In this document: one piece after another, positions 22,912 through 34,043 of the stretch | How the letters are laid out: each line of letters starts with the position of its first letter | How positions within the stretch are numbered: the first letter of the stretch is position 1 | Assembly: GCA_963920665.1 (NCBI GenBank) | Contig: OY987271.1 | Coordinates: 6,761,350-6,825,349, forward strand | DNA from: Straminergon stramineum | Lineage: Eukaryota; Streptophyta; Bryopsida; Hypnales; Calliergonaceae | Direction of reading: 5' to 3' | Length of the DNA stretch: 64,000 nt | Made by a program: the position numbers and the translations under genes | Notes under the pieces: generated by a model | Seen by the model: only the letters and a program-made list of their open reading frames with translations | What the model was told of the DNA's origin: nothing | The model's database searches: none

Positions 22912-25692
22912 GGGAAAATGCCAAATTACTCTTGTTGTATATGCTCCTTTAGCTTCACATTATGCTAAGAGCCTTGGAAGAAAGTTGAAGAAGCCCTCCT
23001 ATTGCCACAAGATGCAATGAGACACATGCAACACGTTAGGACTTTGGTTTTGCACAAAACCATCACAAAAGTGAACATTGGAAGTGGCAAACTACCATAC
23101 ACATAGCTTCCAAAAGCCTGCCATAGTTGACTTCACAATGCTATCATGAACACTATAAAAGACGTACTATGTCTAGCAACAAGGAAAAAACATCTTCATA
23201 GACATGAAGGACAAATGGGATGTGGTCTACCAAAGCAATTTTCTTTACTCTAGAAAGTCAAAGTAGACTTCTTTTTGGACACATAATCCTTGTTCTAAAC
23301 ATGCCAACATGTGCATCCATGATACTACTACTTTCCAAATGAAGACCCTAAACAAGCACATTCATTTCACTCATTATATTGTAAGCCAAACACAAAGACT
23401 ACCTCCTTTGACATTGTACTAGGTGTACATCATATTTGAAATTGCACACATACATGTCATGAATTGTATAGTATGAAATACAAAATATCCGGGATAAATG
23501 CCATATCATATCACTTTAAAAACATAGTGTCCCAATGGACAAGTCTAATTCTATTAACCATCATGAAATTGATACAGTTTGTCCAAATGGACAAGGAATT
23601 ATCTGAAAAAAGTCAATTTTGACATTAAAAACTATCATCAACGTCAGGCTAGACATTACTCTATGTAATGATGACTTGGACCTATCAAACCTGGAGCTTC
23701 AATTCATGCTGACTATGTGGTTCTCTTCCCATTCCTTGAGATATTAATTGCCAACTTTCGTTGCTATTGCTAGTCTAGGGAAGACAAGGATCTCTTCTTC
23801 ACTAGAGGCAACTAAAAAATCCCATGATGTGTGTCGTTTAGCAGACCAATCAAGCATTATAGAATAGATGGAGTTTGCGGGACTATATTCCATTTCTGTG
23901 CAGGACGAAAAACATAGCTATTAACATATTTGTGGGTACAAGATATATAGATCTCCTAGCACTTTTGGATGTCCACTACTTTTATGTACTTAAGGTCATT
24001 CAATTCTAAAAGCACAAGAAAATTAACATAGACCCACTTCTCTTGATGGAAATTGATGATGTGATGGAAGAAATAGGGGTGATCTTAAGAGCCTTCATTC
24101 TAGTCAAGAATGAAAAAACAAAATAGAACTAGCATCTTTAATTCCCATAAGGAAAAAAAATAGCAATGACCAATGTCCACATTGCTAGGACACAATTTAG
24201 TAATGAGGGCTGCATTGACGGGAACATGTCTAAAATGACCCTAAACTGACCCAAAAGGTTGTAAGTAACATATCTTAATTGATAGAGAGTGTCTAAATTG
24301 ATCATGTTCATTTCAATAGAAAATATGGAAGCATCTCTGGTGCTCTAAATGCTTTCAATTTTCTAATGCCCCTCTAGGAAAAAATTTGTAGGCCCTTAAA
24401 GCCCACTTAGGAAAAAATGGAGACAAGTTCTGCACCCAAATTAAAAAAAATATGAAAACATGTGTAGGCCTCATAACTTCAATAACCCCAAAAGGAGGAA
24501 CATCCATCCCACTAAAGAAAATAAACATGAGCACATCTGTAGTATCCCAAATCCGTCTTAGGAAATAACAAAAGAAGATAAAAGGGTCCAAATTCACAGG
24601 TCCACATACACTAATTATGTCCACATTCAAAAACAAATGTCTAAAATGACAAAGAATGGACCAAAAATGTCCGAACTAACACATCTTAATTGATTGAAAG
24701 TGTCCAAATTGACAATGTTCATTTGAACTAAAAATATGGAAACATGCGTAGCATTTGAAATCTCTCTACTGTTTTCAAGTAATCTCATGAAAGAACTTTG
24801 CAAGCCTCCAAGCCTCCTATTAAAAACTAAAATATGCAAACATGGGTAGGCCTCCAAGCATCCTCATAAAATCAAAAAAAATATGCAAACATGGGTAGGC
24901 CTCCAAGCATCCTATTTGAAATTAAAATATGCAAACATGGGTAGGCCTCCAAGCATCCTCATAAAATCAAAAAAAATATAGAAACATGTGTAGGCCTCCA
25001 AGCCTCATCTATTTTGATAGAAATGGTTTAAAGACCACATACAAGGCCTCCACAACCCCAACGGAACTACAAGACTACAAATATGATACAATTGATGGTG
25101 CACTACAATTTTATCATTCTATAAGTCCTGTGCAGAATGGGATACTCCATCTATTCTAGAGTTTATAGCAGCGGTTTTATAGTTTAGGGTGGTGGATTAG
25201 GATTTTGATGGGTTTTTTTAAACTATGAGCAAATGAATTCCTACTAATTCTAACTTACATATCCCATATGAATTGTTTTACCTCTTATCACCCCATATGT
25301 ATATAAAGAGCTTGTTTTCTCAATTCTAAATGCAAATAATGAATGGCTTTTGAAGCAAAGTTAGGTAGAAGTTGAATTCCATAAGTGGTATGAACAAAAT
25401 TATGTAAGTGGCAAAAATTTCCTTTTAGAGCACTTGTAAGCACTTCCTCTTTCAAAATGTCAATGCATTTTCTTGCTTTTCAAAGGAAAATTTGGGTAGA
25501 TAATGATCACAACATTGTTATCTAAAGAAAAATAATTTTTTCAAGTTCTAATAAAACAACATTTTTTGAGGTAATTCAAACAACATCTTTCGAAATTCTT
25601 GTAGAATGTATAAGTAGCAAGGTCCTCCAAGTGAAATTTCTCATAATTCTAAAACAACAGAAGTGTTTATTCTGTGCAGGACCTATAGAATA
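22912..25692. other. Internal CACTA DNA without an identified gene
   Basis: This segment may contain the transposase's 5' exons or a second element gene on the minus strand, but I could not support one. It is AT-rich and has scattered TGTCTAA words, especially at 24170-24310 and 24640-24720. Confidence 0.4.
24828..25013 (+). repeat. Tandem repeat of about 60 bp inside the CACTA element
   Basis: Four units share AAACATGGGTAGGCCTCC followed by AAGCATCCTC and an A-rich linker. Degenerate versions of the unit extend upstream to about 24320. Confidence 0.85.
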
Positions 25693-26806
25693 TTAAAATC
25701 CTACTATAGCATACATTGCAGGGAAGTACAGGGTTTGCAGGGTTTGTCTACGGCGAACTGAACAGCAATTGCTCCTCGCGTGCAGTGCCATCCGACTGCA
25801 GCGTGCCTTGAACTTCCATCCCTTCACTTGCGTTGTGAGCTCACCACCCTCACCGTCTTTCGCCGCTATCAATGCACCTTTTCTCGCCGTTTTGGATGCA
25901 AATTCGCCAATTAATTTCCTTGGAGCAATCTGCACTAGGTTAGGGTTTTCTCAGCGGGCGTTTGGGGTCGGAATTCTGGCGGATGCGTTCTTGAAGTGAA
26001 GCTTTAATTTACACTCTGCCACTGGGATTCTGATCTTGGGTAACATTCTGTTGCGGGGAATTCGTAAGACAGATTGGGTCGGATTTTTGATTCTGGTTAG
26101 GGTGGCCAGGTTTCTTGGTGTCGCCAGGATATTGGTGGCAATTTCTTATTTCACTAACAGTACTCATGTAGTCAAGTAGATGCTATTGCTAATCACTTTG
26201 GGTTAAAATTTGTTTGGGGGTCTGTTCGTATTAGGGTTTGTTATTTGCGTGTTATTTTGTCAATTGGGACTATCGTGAAGAACTTACTTTGAAGCTCAAA
26301 CTGGGGTTTAGTGATTTGGAACAAGTACTTGGTCATTCATGTGCTGACTCTTTTGGCTCTAGAGAAGGAATTGGAATTAGGTTATAGGTGCAGCAATGGA
26401 GGCATCTTTGAGGAAAGACGTCAATTGTTTCAACGTTGGTGTAGATTCTGATTACGCTAGTGCATTTGGTGTAACAGGGTTACTAGTACCAGGTGGTCGA
26501 GCGGGCTCTGAAAATCAAATCAAGCATCCTCCCTGGATTTTAGTTTCTTATGAGTAGGCATATTGATCGCAGAAAAGAGACTCTAGCATTGGGAAGGATT
26601 CTGTGGAGACTACCGGGGGGCCACGGGAGTGACAATCATGGATATTAATGATCCTGACTTACTATTGCCTTCTGTGCTTCTGTTTAAGAAAACGCAACTG
26701 ACTGAGCGCTATCCTAAAGGTCAAACTCGAGGACGTCACTGGAAGCACCTCAAACAGATTATTCAAGCGGAGAATTATTATTCGTACCCCGCAGATGAGC
26801 CTACAT
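25693..26806 (+). pseudogene. Captured fragment of an INO80-complex IES6-like gene
   Basis: In intact genes the product is a small subunit of the INO80 chromatin-remodelling complex (IES6/INO80C type). Codons from the ATG at 26638 encode LLLPSVLLFKKTQL and then RYPKGQTRGRHWKHLKQII, QAENYYSYPADEPT, which matches the conserved opening of the plant protein. The frame stops at a good splice donor (CCTACAT/GTACGT, 26806/26807), where the homologue's coding region would continue. The downstream exons that would encode the YL1-C-like end are missing; ribosomal protein L9 sequence follows only about 40 bases later. The GC-richer stretch 25735-26630 probably brought along the source gene's leader and perhaps its promoter, and includes a 53-codon frame at 26396-26557. 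It lies inside the CACTA element, opposite to the transposase. Confidence 0.75.
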
Positions 26807-26847
26807 GTACGTGACCTTTTGGTTACATTGCAAGCACTTCAGCATAA

Positions 26848-27960
26848 TTTAAGTTAGGAACTTCTTGGGTGAGAAGAAGGTACGTCCCTTTTGTTTCGGT
26901 TTCGCTCGGGGTCTCCACGAGGTTTTAGGGTTTCGGGTATCAACGGACGGGCTGTCGGTAGCGTTCCAGCGTGTAGCGTTTTGTTCCATGTGAGTGCGTG
27001 GAGCTGTGCGATTGATGCTCATGTTTTTGCTGGGCGTTCCCGGACCTTGCATGGTGAATTGGTATTTCAATTAGGGTTAGGGCTTGGTGCGATTGGAGTG
27101 GGATTAGTGTTTTGCGTGTCTGGGCACTACGTCTCTGTGTGAGGTGGAGAATTTTGTGTCATGGGATGTGCAGTTTCCCATTGGTTCTTGTGCTCACAGG
27201 ATTTGAATTATCTGTTGTAATTACTGCAATAGCCACCCCAGCGGAGGATAGGAAGACGGTGCAGGTCCGTCGGCTTGTTTCCACTGTTCGGAGATGAGTT
27301 ACCCTATGGGTGGATTGCCCTGCCCTTTGGTCTTTTCCAAACACCCTGGTCTTGGGCTCGTTGGTGGGTTGGTCTCAATCACTATTTGTGACCTACCAAG
27401 CGAGGATTTCTTAGTCTTTCCTTCCCTTGTTTCGGGGAGTGGTGCCTTGGTATTTATTTCCTCGGCCTTGATCCTGGAGGAGTCTGAATGTAATTGGACT
27501 GGATTATGCAGGTGCGCAGAGTGGAGATGTTGCAGGGTGTGACCGTGACCCGATCATAGAAGGTCAAGGACAAGCTGGTTTTGGATGGAAACGACATCGA
27601 GCTTGTATCTCGATCTTGCGCCCTCATCAACCAGGTATGTGGATCCGTGGTGTTTTCCTAACGCGGGTTTGTTTGGGTTGGAAAGGTGTGGTTGTTGTTG
27701 CGTGTTGGTTCGAGGGGTGATGTGAGGGGGTTGTGCTTTTTGCAGTTGGTTTGATATGAGCGGGAGTGGTGCATTTTTTTTCTTTGATGTGACTGTCATT
27801 GCAGTGTATGATCCTATTGTTGTTTGTTTTTCTAGAAATGCCACGTGAAGAAGAAAGACATCACGAAGTTTTTGGATGGCATTCACGTGAGCAACAAGGG
27901 AACCATTGGTACCGATCGAGATGGTGCTACTTCCGCGTGCATCTCTTATTTTATATAAAA
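26848..27960 (+). pseudogene. RPL9: Captured fragment of ribosomal protein L9 (uL6) gene
   Basis: uL6 is a structural protein of the large cytosolic ribosomal subunit. Three exon pieces with introns retained are visible. The first ends at 26879 (VRNFLGEKK). The second, 27511-27634, encodes RRVEMLQGVTVTRS, a TAG stop, then [19 protein letters not shown] and CALINQ. The third starts at 27836 with [19 protein letters not shown]. All splice junctions keep GT..AG. Two E codons have become stops (TAA in the first piece, TAG in the second), and the last exon runs past the expected end in altered sequence. The N-terminal half of the gene is absent. Retained introns show capture from genomic DNA rather than from a processed transcript. 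Not functional as a ribosomal protein. Confidence 0.88.
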
Positions 27961-28508
27961 GTGACGACTGGTTTGCCGAGCAATTATGTTGGCTGATTGT
28001 CTGAGAACAGTGGTACAGTGATTTGTTTGTAGATTTTGAGACTGGTCGAATGTGTGGGTCATTTGTTTGTTATGTGCTGTGGTGTTCGTTTGAACTGGTT
28101 GGTTTGTGAGTGCCCTTTGTTCGATGATTTTTTGAGTCTGAAAGTGTGATGTTTCTAGTGCCCACTATTTGCCGAAGCAATTTCCTGACGGTTTGTTGAT
28201 TTTGGGATTCCGTTGCCTTTTTTTACGGCAATACGTCAATCAGCATTGCCTACACGTGTGCTTGTTTAGTATGTGTTTTGGATCCAATCATCTTTCGGTT
28301 CGTTCTTTTTCGGAGTTGTAGCATTTTTGATATCGGTTAGGATTGGGGCCAGCGTCTGTTCCAATACTGAAACTCCTTTTCGGAAGCCATGCAGGCTTTC
28401 CTTGAAACCTACGTTGTGGAAGGGGGATTGTGATCATGAGTGTTTGAGTCGGAACTGAACTTCATCGTGTTTTCATCCTATGTAATCTGCAATCATCACA
28501 CATCTTTA
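27961..28508 (+). other. GC-richer captured DNA, source not identified
   Basis: The composition resembles the captured gene block rather than the AT-rich element body, so it may be the 3' flank of the L9 source gene. No coding exon is recognised. Confidence 0.35.
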
Positions 28509-28880
28509 ACCTGTAAAGGACCATAAGGCCACCACGTTTGTTTTTTAACTAGATTTGTAGAAATTTCAAGGGTCGACCTCACTAACTGTCAGTGATCAAC
28601 AAAAGCATCTGAATGATTTTTTCTGCTGAATCTAGTATAATTTGATGAAGAAATGATTTATGGTTAATTGTTTGAGAATGGAGGAGTTTCTTTGGGTGGT
28701 CTCTACACATCCTTGTGTCTTTCTTTCTTCATGTCAATATCATCATGACATGTGTCGGTGGGAAAAAAGCAGAGTTTTTTAAGCAATTTTGAACCTTTTA
28801 CACAAATGAGGAATTATACTTGTTGCAAGAGCTGGTCAAGTAAACAAGACCAATGCTCAAATATCCTTGGTTGTTTAGGG
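28509..28880 (+). mobile_element. Shortened copy of the 31939-32530 MITE-like family, nested in the CACTA element
   Basis: It starts CCTGTAAAGGACCATAAGGCC and ends near TTGTTTAGGG, matching the start and end of the 31939-32530 element. Interior phrases match too, such as CTCACTAACTGTC against CTCACTAATAGTC. It is about 370 bases against 592, so it has an internal deletion or is a short variant. Confidence 0.7.
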
Positions 28881-29127
28881 ATCAAAGAAACTTAATACCG
28901 ACAGAAAAAGGGCTGCCAAGAATTGTTGATTACATGATATGCTCCTTGGGAGTGAACTTTTGTTGTCCTTACCAGCATTAGTTAATGTTGTTATCATGCA
29001 TGTATAAGCATGGGTGTTGACAAGTGGCCTCTTATTTATTTCCTCACCGATGTCTAGATGCACATCTTTTGTTTTCTTTACTGTTTCTTTAGACTAACAA
29101 TGAGCTTGTAATGTATAATTGGCAGAC

Positions 29128-29320
29128 TCTCAAATTGGGACACATACCCCAGGATGATGAACTTTAGCGTGCTAGCGAAGAAGAGTTTGCCCGGCGTGAA
29201 GAAGAGCTCCGCAATGCAAACATCCACACAACGCTCAAATGTTTGCTTAGACATAGAGGACGCTTCACGCAACATTGTGAGAACTTCTTGGTGGCACTAT
29301 TTCATGATTATCTAAACAGG
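29128..29320 (+). pseudogene. Exon-like fragment, unrecognised
   Basis: After an acceptor-like TATAATTGGCAG a frame reads TLKLGHIPQDDEL, a TAG stop, then ASEEEFARREEELRNANIH and a basic tail. The charged, helical pattern and the splice-like left border suggest a third captured exon or a remnant of an element gene. I do not recognise the family. Confidence 0.35.
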
Positions 29321-29559
29321 TTTAGTGTCTATCATATTTTTTGTGGGGCATGTTGTGCTATATTACCTTTTACAAAAGCTTTGTTCTCCTCATGGAGATT
29401 TGTTTTCCTTGCAACACTTTACTGGTATATGAATATGATATTTTTTGTTTGCCTAGAGGTTCCTCCATTCAATGGTGCATGTATTTCAAGTATTGTGATT
29501 GTGCTCAGCTCTCTTGCTATGCAATGTCATTCATTGATATAGTGTAAAACCAACTTTGG

Positions 29560-30649
29560 TAAATACGTGCCATGCCAGAGCGTTGTTTAGGTCTCTTCAA
29601 ATGTAGGCACAATGTCTAATGTTCAACGTCCTCACGATCATTGCAATGTTGCACCACATTGTTTTGATGTCTCTACGTCTGTCTACAAGTGCACATAGGA
29701 ATGCACCATGTGGTTAGGTAGGACATAATCCTAGACCCCTTCAATTCAGTGTCAATGTCTGTGAAGTCTACAACATGTCTTCATTCATGTCTCACAGTGC
29801 ACATTGCTATCACATCTAAGCTTGCCCTAAACGTGGAAGCATCAAAAGCTATGCATGCATGTCATTAAACATAGCCCTATACACATCTTGAACATTGTCT
29901 ACACAGACTTGTGCTTCTCAATTGCCTAACTAGTTAGTGTCATTTCAGACATCCCATGCTCAAACCCAATCTTCAAGCACGTTGGTATGAAGCATGCACA
30001 TGTTGTCTAAAATGATTTGTTACTTGTAAAAATGTTGTACATGTGAATGTTGACATCCAACGCACCACACGTCTAGTAGAAAATTGCATGAACATGTCCT
30101 TAACCATGTCTAATGCCCCACTGCGAAAGCCTCAGACGACACAAATGGCGTTAGAATCATAGTGCTTACCAGCAGTGCATGTTCTGCATAAACATTGTCT
30201 TTAACATAGTTGTGTCTAGGACAACATCATGTTAGACTTTGTGATGTCTGAAAAGACATCTTTCATACGTATGTAGAAAGCTCCAGAAGAGGCTTCTCCA
30301 CACACCAAAATTGTCCACGTCAGCATTCGAAGATGCCACGTCACCTAATGTTGACTCCCCGGTCAATGTACACATCAGATGCCACATCACCAAAATTGGA
30401 TGGATGAGAAAATTGCCAACCTGGCTGCCCGTGCTCACGTGGCACCAAATTTGTAGCCACATGGCAGAGTTCTAGTACCCGTTGACCAGTGTTTTTTTGG
30501 ATGTCTGGTGCTTAGCATGCCGCTGTCCAAGCTAATTCTTGGATGTCCGACCCCTATTTTTGCAAACGCGATGTGATTAGACACCTACGTTGACATGCCT
30601 AATGTCTGATCGGACGTCTGAGTGTCTAAATTTTGCAGTCGAGCGAGTG
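29560..30649. repeat. Right subterminal region of the CACTA element
   Basis: Dense ATGTCT, TGTCTA and AGACAT words run to the terminus. GCCACGTCA-type motifs at about 30316-30450 mirror the TGACGTGGC cluster of the left end. No gene is present. Confidence 0.7.
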
Positions 30650-30666
30650 CGTGTTTTCTTCTAGTG
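30650..30666 (-). repeat. Right terminal inverted repeat of the CACTA element
   Basis: Read on the minus strand it is CACTAGAAGAAAACACG. It is followed on the plus strand by the TTC target duplication. Confidence 0.9.
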
Positions 30667-31938
30667 TTCGTTGGCCTATCTTGAAATGGCTCTAAATGGG
30701 TTTAAAGGTTAGGGTAGGTAATAAGAAACCATAGGCTTTGGACGGATAAAACGGGACAGCTAGTCCACGAGTTGAGCCGTCCGAAAGATTGGCTCCTAAA
30801 CTTCAAACCCATGGTGACCATCCATTGTGCTTCACCAATGGGAACAAAAAATAACGACCTTGTGGGTGATCAATCCCATTTTGTTGCCACAAACACAAAA
30901 TGGGATTATTATTGGATACCCACATAACCCGCAATAATGTTTACAATGCAGAAATGAAAACAACAAGCCTCCAAAATCAACTAGCAATAACAATAGAAAG
31001 ACAATGAGCCTCCAAAACTAGCTAGGAATAACAAGCCACAAGCTACAAGCCACTGCACAGGAGTCTTCATATCTTCAAGTCTTCAATCTTCATGTCTTCA
31101 AGTCTTCAAGTCTTTAAATAAAACACAAATCTAAACCCAAATTAACTACATTCTACTCAAAAAGAGAAAGCAATAGACCTTCTTTTGCTTCACCACCTAT
31201 AACTTTTGGAATTTTTTTTCAAATAAAGAGATTGATAGCTTTTCAAAAAGCTTATAAGTTTTCCTACCTTCACTAAAATTTTCACTTGCAAGTGATTCTC
31301 GAAACAAAACCTATAGTCTTGCAAAATCTCAAGTTTCAAACAATAAGGGCAATGGACCCTTTTCTACTCAAACACCCACATCTTATTCTACAAAACTTCA
31401 AATTCTTCAAGTGATGAGTCTTTAAAAAGGTAACAAAAACTTCTCTATTTCCTCAAAATTTTAAAGAAATAAGCAAAAAATATAAACTTTGGTGGCCGCT
31501 CGAATCTCCGCTTCTCTTTGTCGGGAGGCAGCAGACCTTCCTCCACTCACACGCTTATAATTTTTTGCTCCCAACTTCAAATCATACAAGAAAAATCTTT
31601 TTAAAAAGGCAATGAGAAAAGAAACATAACCCCAAATTTTCATTCCAAAATTCCTTATACATCCAAAAATATGGCCACTCAAATTCTTGGTTTCTAAAAC
31701 ACAACAAATACATGACCAAAATTCACACCCACTAGAAGAAGAGAAAAGATGCTTCCCTACCTTTTCCCCTAAAGTAGATGGAATCAGCCCATGTACACAT
31801 CACATGGGCCTCTAAATACCCATTGGCCCAAAGGAAACACCAAAAAATAAATCCCTATTCATCTTTTAAGGCCAAAGAATCCCAAAGGTCAAAACTAAGA
31901 GGTAAACTACTTCTATCTTCCTAACTTTCAATTCTTAA
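30667..31938. other. Intergenic DNA with a TCTTCAAG microsatellite
   Basis: No gene is supported. A TCTTCAAG-type simple repeat spans about 31063-31118. Confidence 0.5.
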
Positions 31939-32530
31939 CCCCTAAAGGACCATAAGGCCACTACATGGCTTCTGCAACTACATTTGTAGAAAATTCGGAA
32001 TGTGAACCTCACTAATAGTCCGTAACCAACAAAGAGACCCTAGATGATTTTTTTTGCTAAATCCATCAGTACAATCTAATCGAGAAATGATTGCATGAGC
32101 GATTTTTGGTGAATTTTTTGAGAATAGGAAAAGTACTTTGGGCTATCACTTCACATGCTCATATCTTTTTCTCCACACCTCAAAATGATTTGAAAAAAAT
32201 TACACATGTAAATCATGATATGTTATTGTGGAAAAAAAATCAGAGTTTTTGGATCACTTTTTAGCATTCCGATTTCAACATTCCAATTTTAGTGCATGTA
32301 CAAAGTTCCGCCGAATTGGAGATCTTTCATCAATTTTGTCAATGGTGGCATTTTCTCAAAAATTGTGCGATTTTGTAAATCTTTTTTTCATAGGAAAGCT
32401 ACATAAGTCTTCTTTCATTTCAACAGTGGCGATCATCAAAATCATATTACACATTTGAAAAATTCTTCTTGTTACAAGATCTAGTCAAGAAAACAAGAGC
32501 TTTGCTCAAACACCCCCAGTCTTTTAGGGG
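31939..32530 (+). mobile_element. MITE-like element, full copy
   Basis: The ends are CCCCTAAAGGAC and, reversed, CCCCTAAAAGAC, flanked by TTAA on the left and TTGA on the right. A diverged, shorter copy lies inside the CACTA element at 28509-28880. No protein is encoded. The ends resemble those of the 16446-16847 element, so the two may be one superfamily. Confidence 0.75.
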
Positions 32531-33839
32531 TTGACACATAAATGGAATACAAAATACTTGAATTAGCTAAAAACCTTTAACCAAAACCAAATGGAGGTAA
32601 AAATTGAAGTCGAAAAAGAGTGCTATTCCATTTGCAAGAATTGGAGGATGCGCTTGACCATGTTTGCAACATAATTTACACATTCGGCTTTCATTAAAGG
32701 ATTAACTGGCCCTTTCAACCAACGTTGGTAGCCATGGCTTCTCTTAACTGGGCTAGCCATACAATAGTATTGGTCGACGTTCAAGCCCTCATAACTTGCT
32801 TCAAATGTCACATCTTAGGTGTCTAGTTCAACACATCCAACTTGAAGTAGAATCACCAAAACACGGTCATTTCTTTGAAGATTTTCGTGCCAATGCTACT
32901 CTATGCAAGGTTTCTTCAATGGATGAGAAGGTCCAGCTTCATCTTGCAAATGGGTTTGCAATGGTAAAGAAACTTCCGACTGAGATGGTTGAATTGGCAA
33001 TTGTGACAAAGAAAGCTTTAGCTTAGCCTCTGGTTGAGACTCTGGGTCTTGCAACTCCATAAAAAACCTCCATTTCGACATTCTAGAATCGAATTTCAAA
33101 CTCACTCATAGATTCTATAAAACTTAAAAGAATTCCCCAAACTAGCGAAACTTGTCTAGGGCTTTTGACTTTTAAACAACTCCATAGGTAATAAACGTCA
33201 CCTTGAAGCCATTGGAATTGTCACCAATAAGTTTGTCCTCCAAATCATAGAATCTATTCAAAATACAAAATAAACACACGTTTTATATAGTGTATATATT
33301 TACATCACAACACCGAATACACAACTCTTGTATTATATGCAAGGGTCGTCGGCTTAAAAACAGCTTAGAGGATGGCTTTTGTAAAAATTATATCAAATTA
33401 AAAAGACCAAAAACTTAGGTGAAGACCAAATTAAAAAAAGATTAAATGTAGAAAATGTTGGATTACATACATATTAGAAACTTATGTATAATTTTCAAAA
33501 ATCTATATAAGAAGTTCCCTCCAATTAAAATTAAAATTCATTCATAGTATTTTATTTATAATAAAAAAATCTTAAATTTTTATTAAAAAGTCCAAAAAAT
33601 TGGGTAGCTTGTCCTACGATACATGTATTAAAAAAAACTCATATAATTAGTTTCTTAAAGCTATTATTGTTCTCAAAAAATATTCATTTCATGTATATAA
33701 TTATATTTTTGGATTCCTTTTTAAGAGGGCTACAAGAGTTTTCTACATTAAAATTAATTAAAACCCTTGAGATTGGACTAAAATGCATTATAAGTGATTA
33801 TAACTAGGGCCATATAATATGGGAGCTGCATACTCGGGG
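32531..33839. other. AT-rich spacer with weak open frames
   Basis: Two minus-strand frames, 32623-32811 and 32896-33105, are less AT-biased than their surroundings and could be pieces of a decayed gene. They match nothing I recognise, and I do not call them genes. Confidence 0.3.
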
Positions 33840-34043
33840 GAATGACAAGAAGTGGAGGAAGACTAAGTTAGTTGGAATCAACAATACTAACTATTGGATA
33901 GGTCAATAAGAGGCCTAGAAAAGATTCATCCACCATGACCATCTCCAACGCCAACTGCATCCCCGTTGGAGTGCTCCAATTGTAGTTCATCAATTGCATC
34001 TTGTCTAACTTAGTCCTCCTCTACTTCCTATCATTTCCTACTA
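33840..34043. repeat. Imperfect inverted repeat of about 200 bp
   Basis: AATGACAAGAAGTGGAGGAA and the following GACTAAGTTAG are mirrored by CTAACTTAGTC and CTCCTCTACTTCCTATCATT at 34013-34043, with a few mismatches. It could be a foldback or MITE-like element, or a precursor of small RNAs. A smaller CTCCAACG/CGTTGGAG pair lies in its middle. Confidence 0.6.

Larger units (their letters stand above)
18346..30666 (-). mobile_element. Near-complete CACTA (EnSpm) transposon with captured host genes
   Basis: The right end, read inward, is CACTAGAAGAAAACACG and the left end is CACAAGAAGAAATTACG, 14 of 17 identical. Both ends are flanked by TTC (18343-18345 and 30667-30669), the 3-bp duplication typical of this superfamily. 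The 12.3-kb interior has a tnp2-type transposase on the minus strand and a plus-strand block of host gene fragments. Both ends are rich in ATGTCT/TGTCTAA words and in TGACGTGGCA or its complement, typical of subterminal transposase-binding arrays. The left terminus reads CACAA rather than CACTA, perhaps a point mutation. The long transposase frames without stops suggest a fairly recent insertion. Confidence 0.9.
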
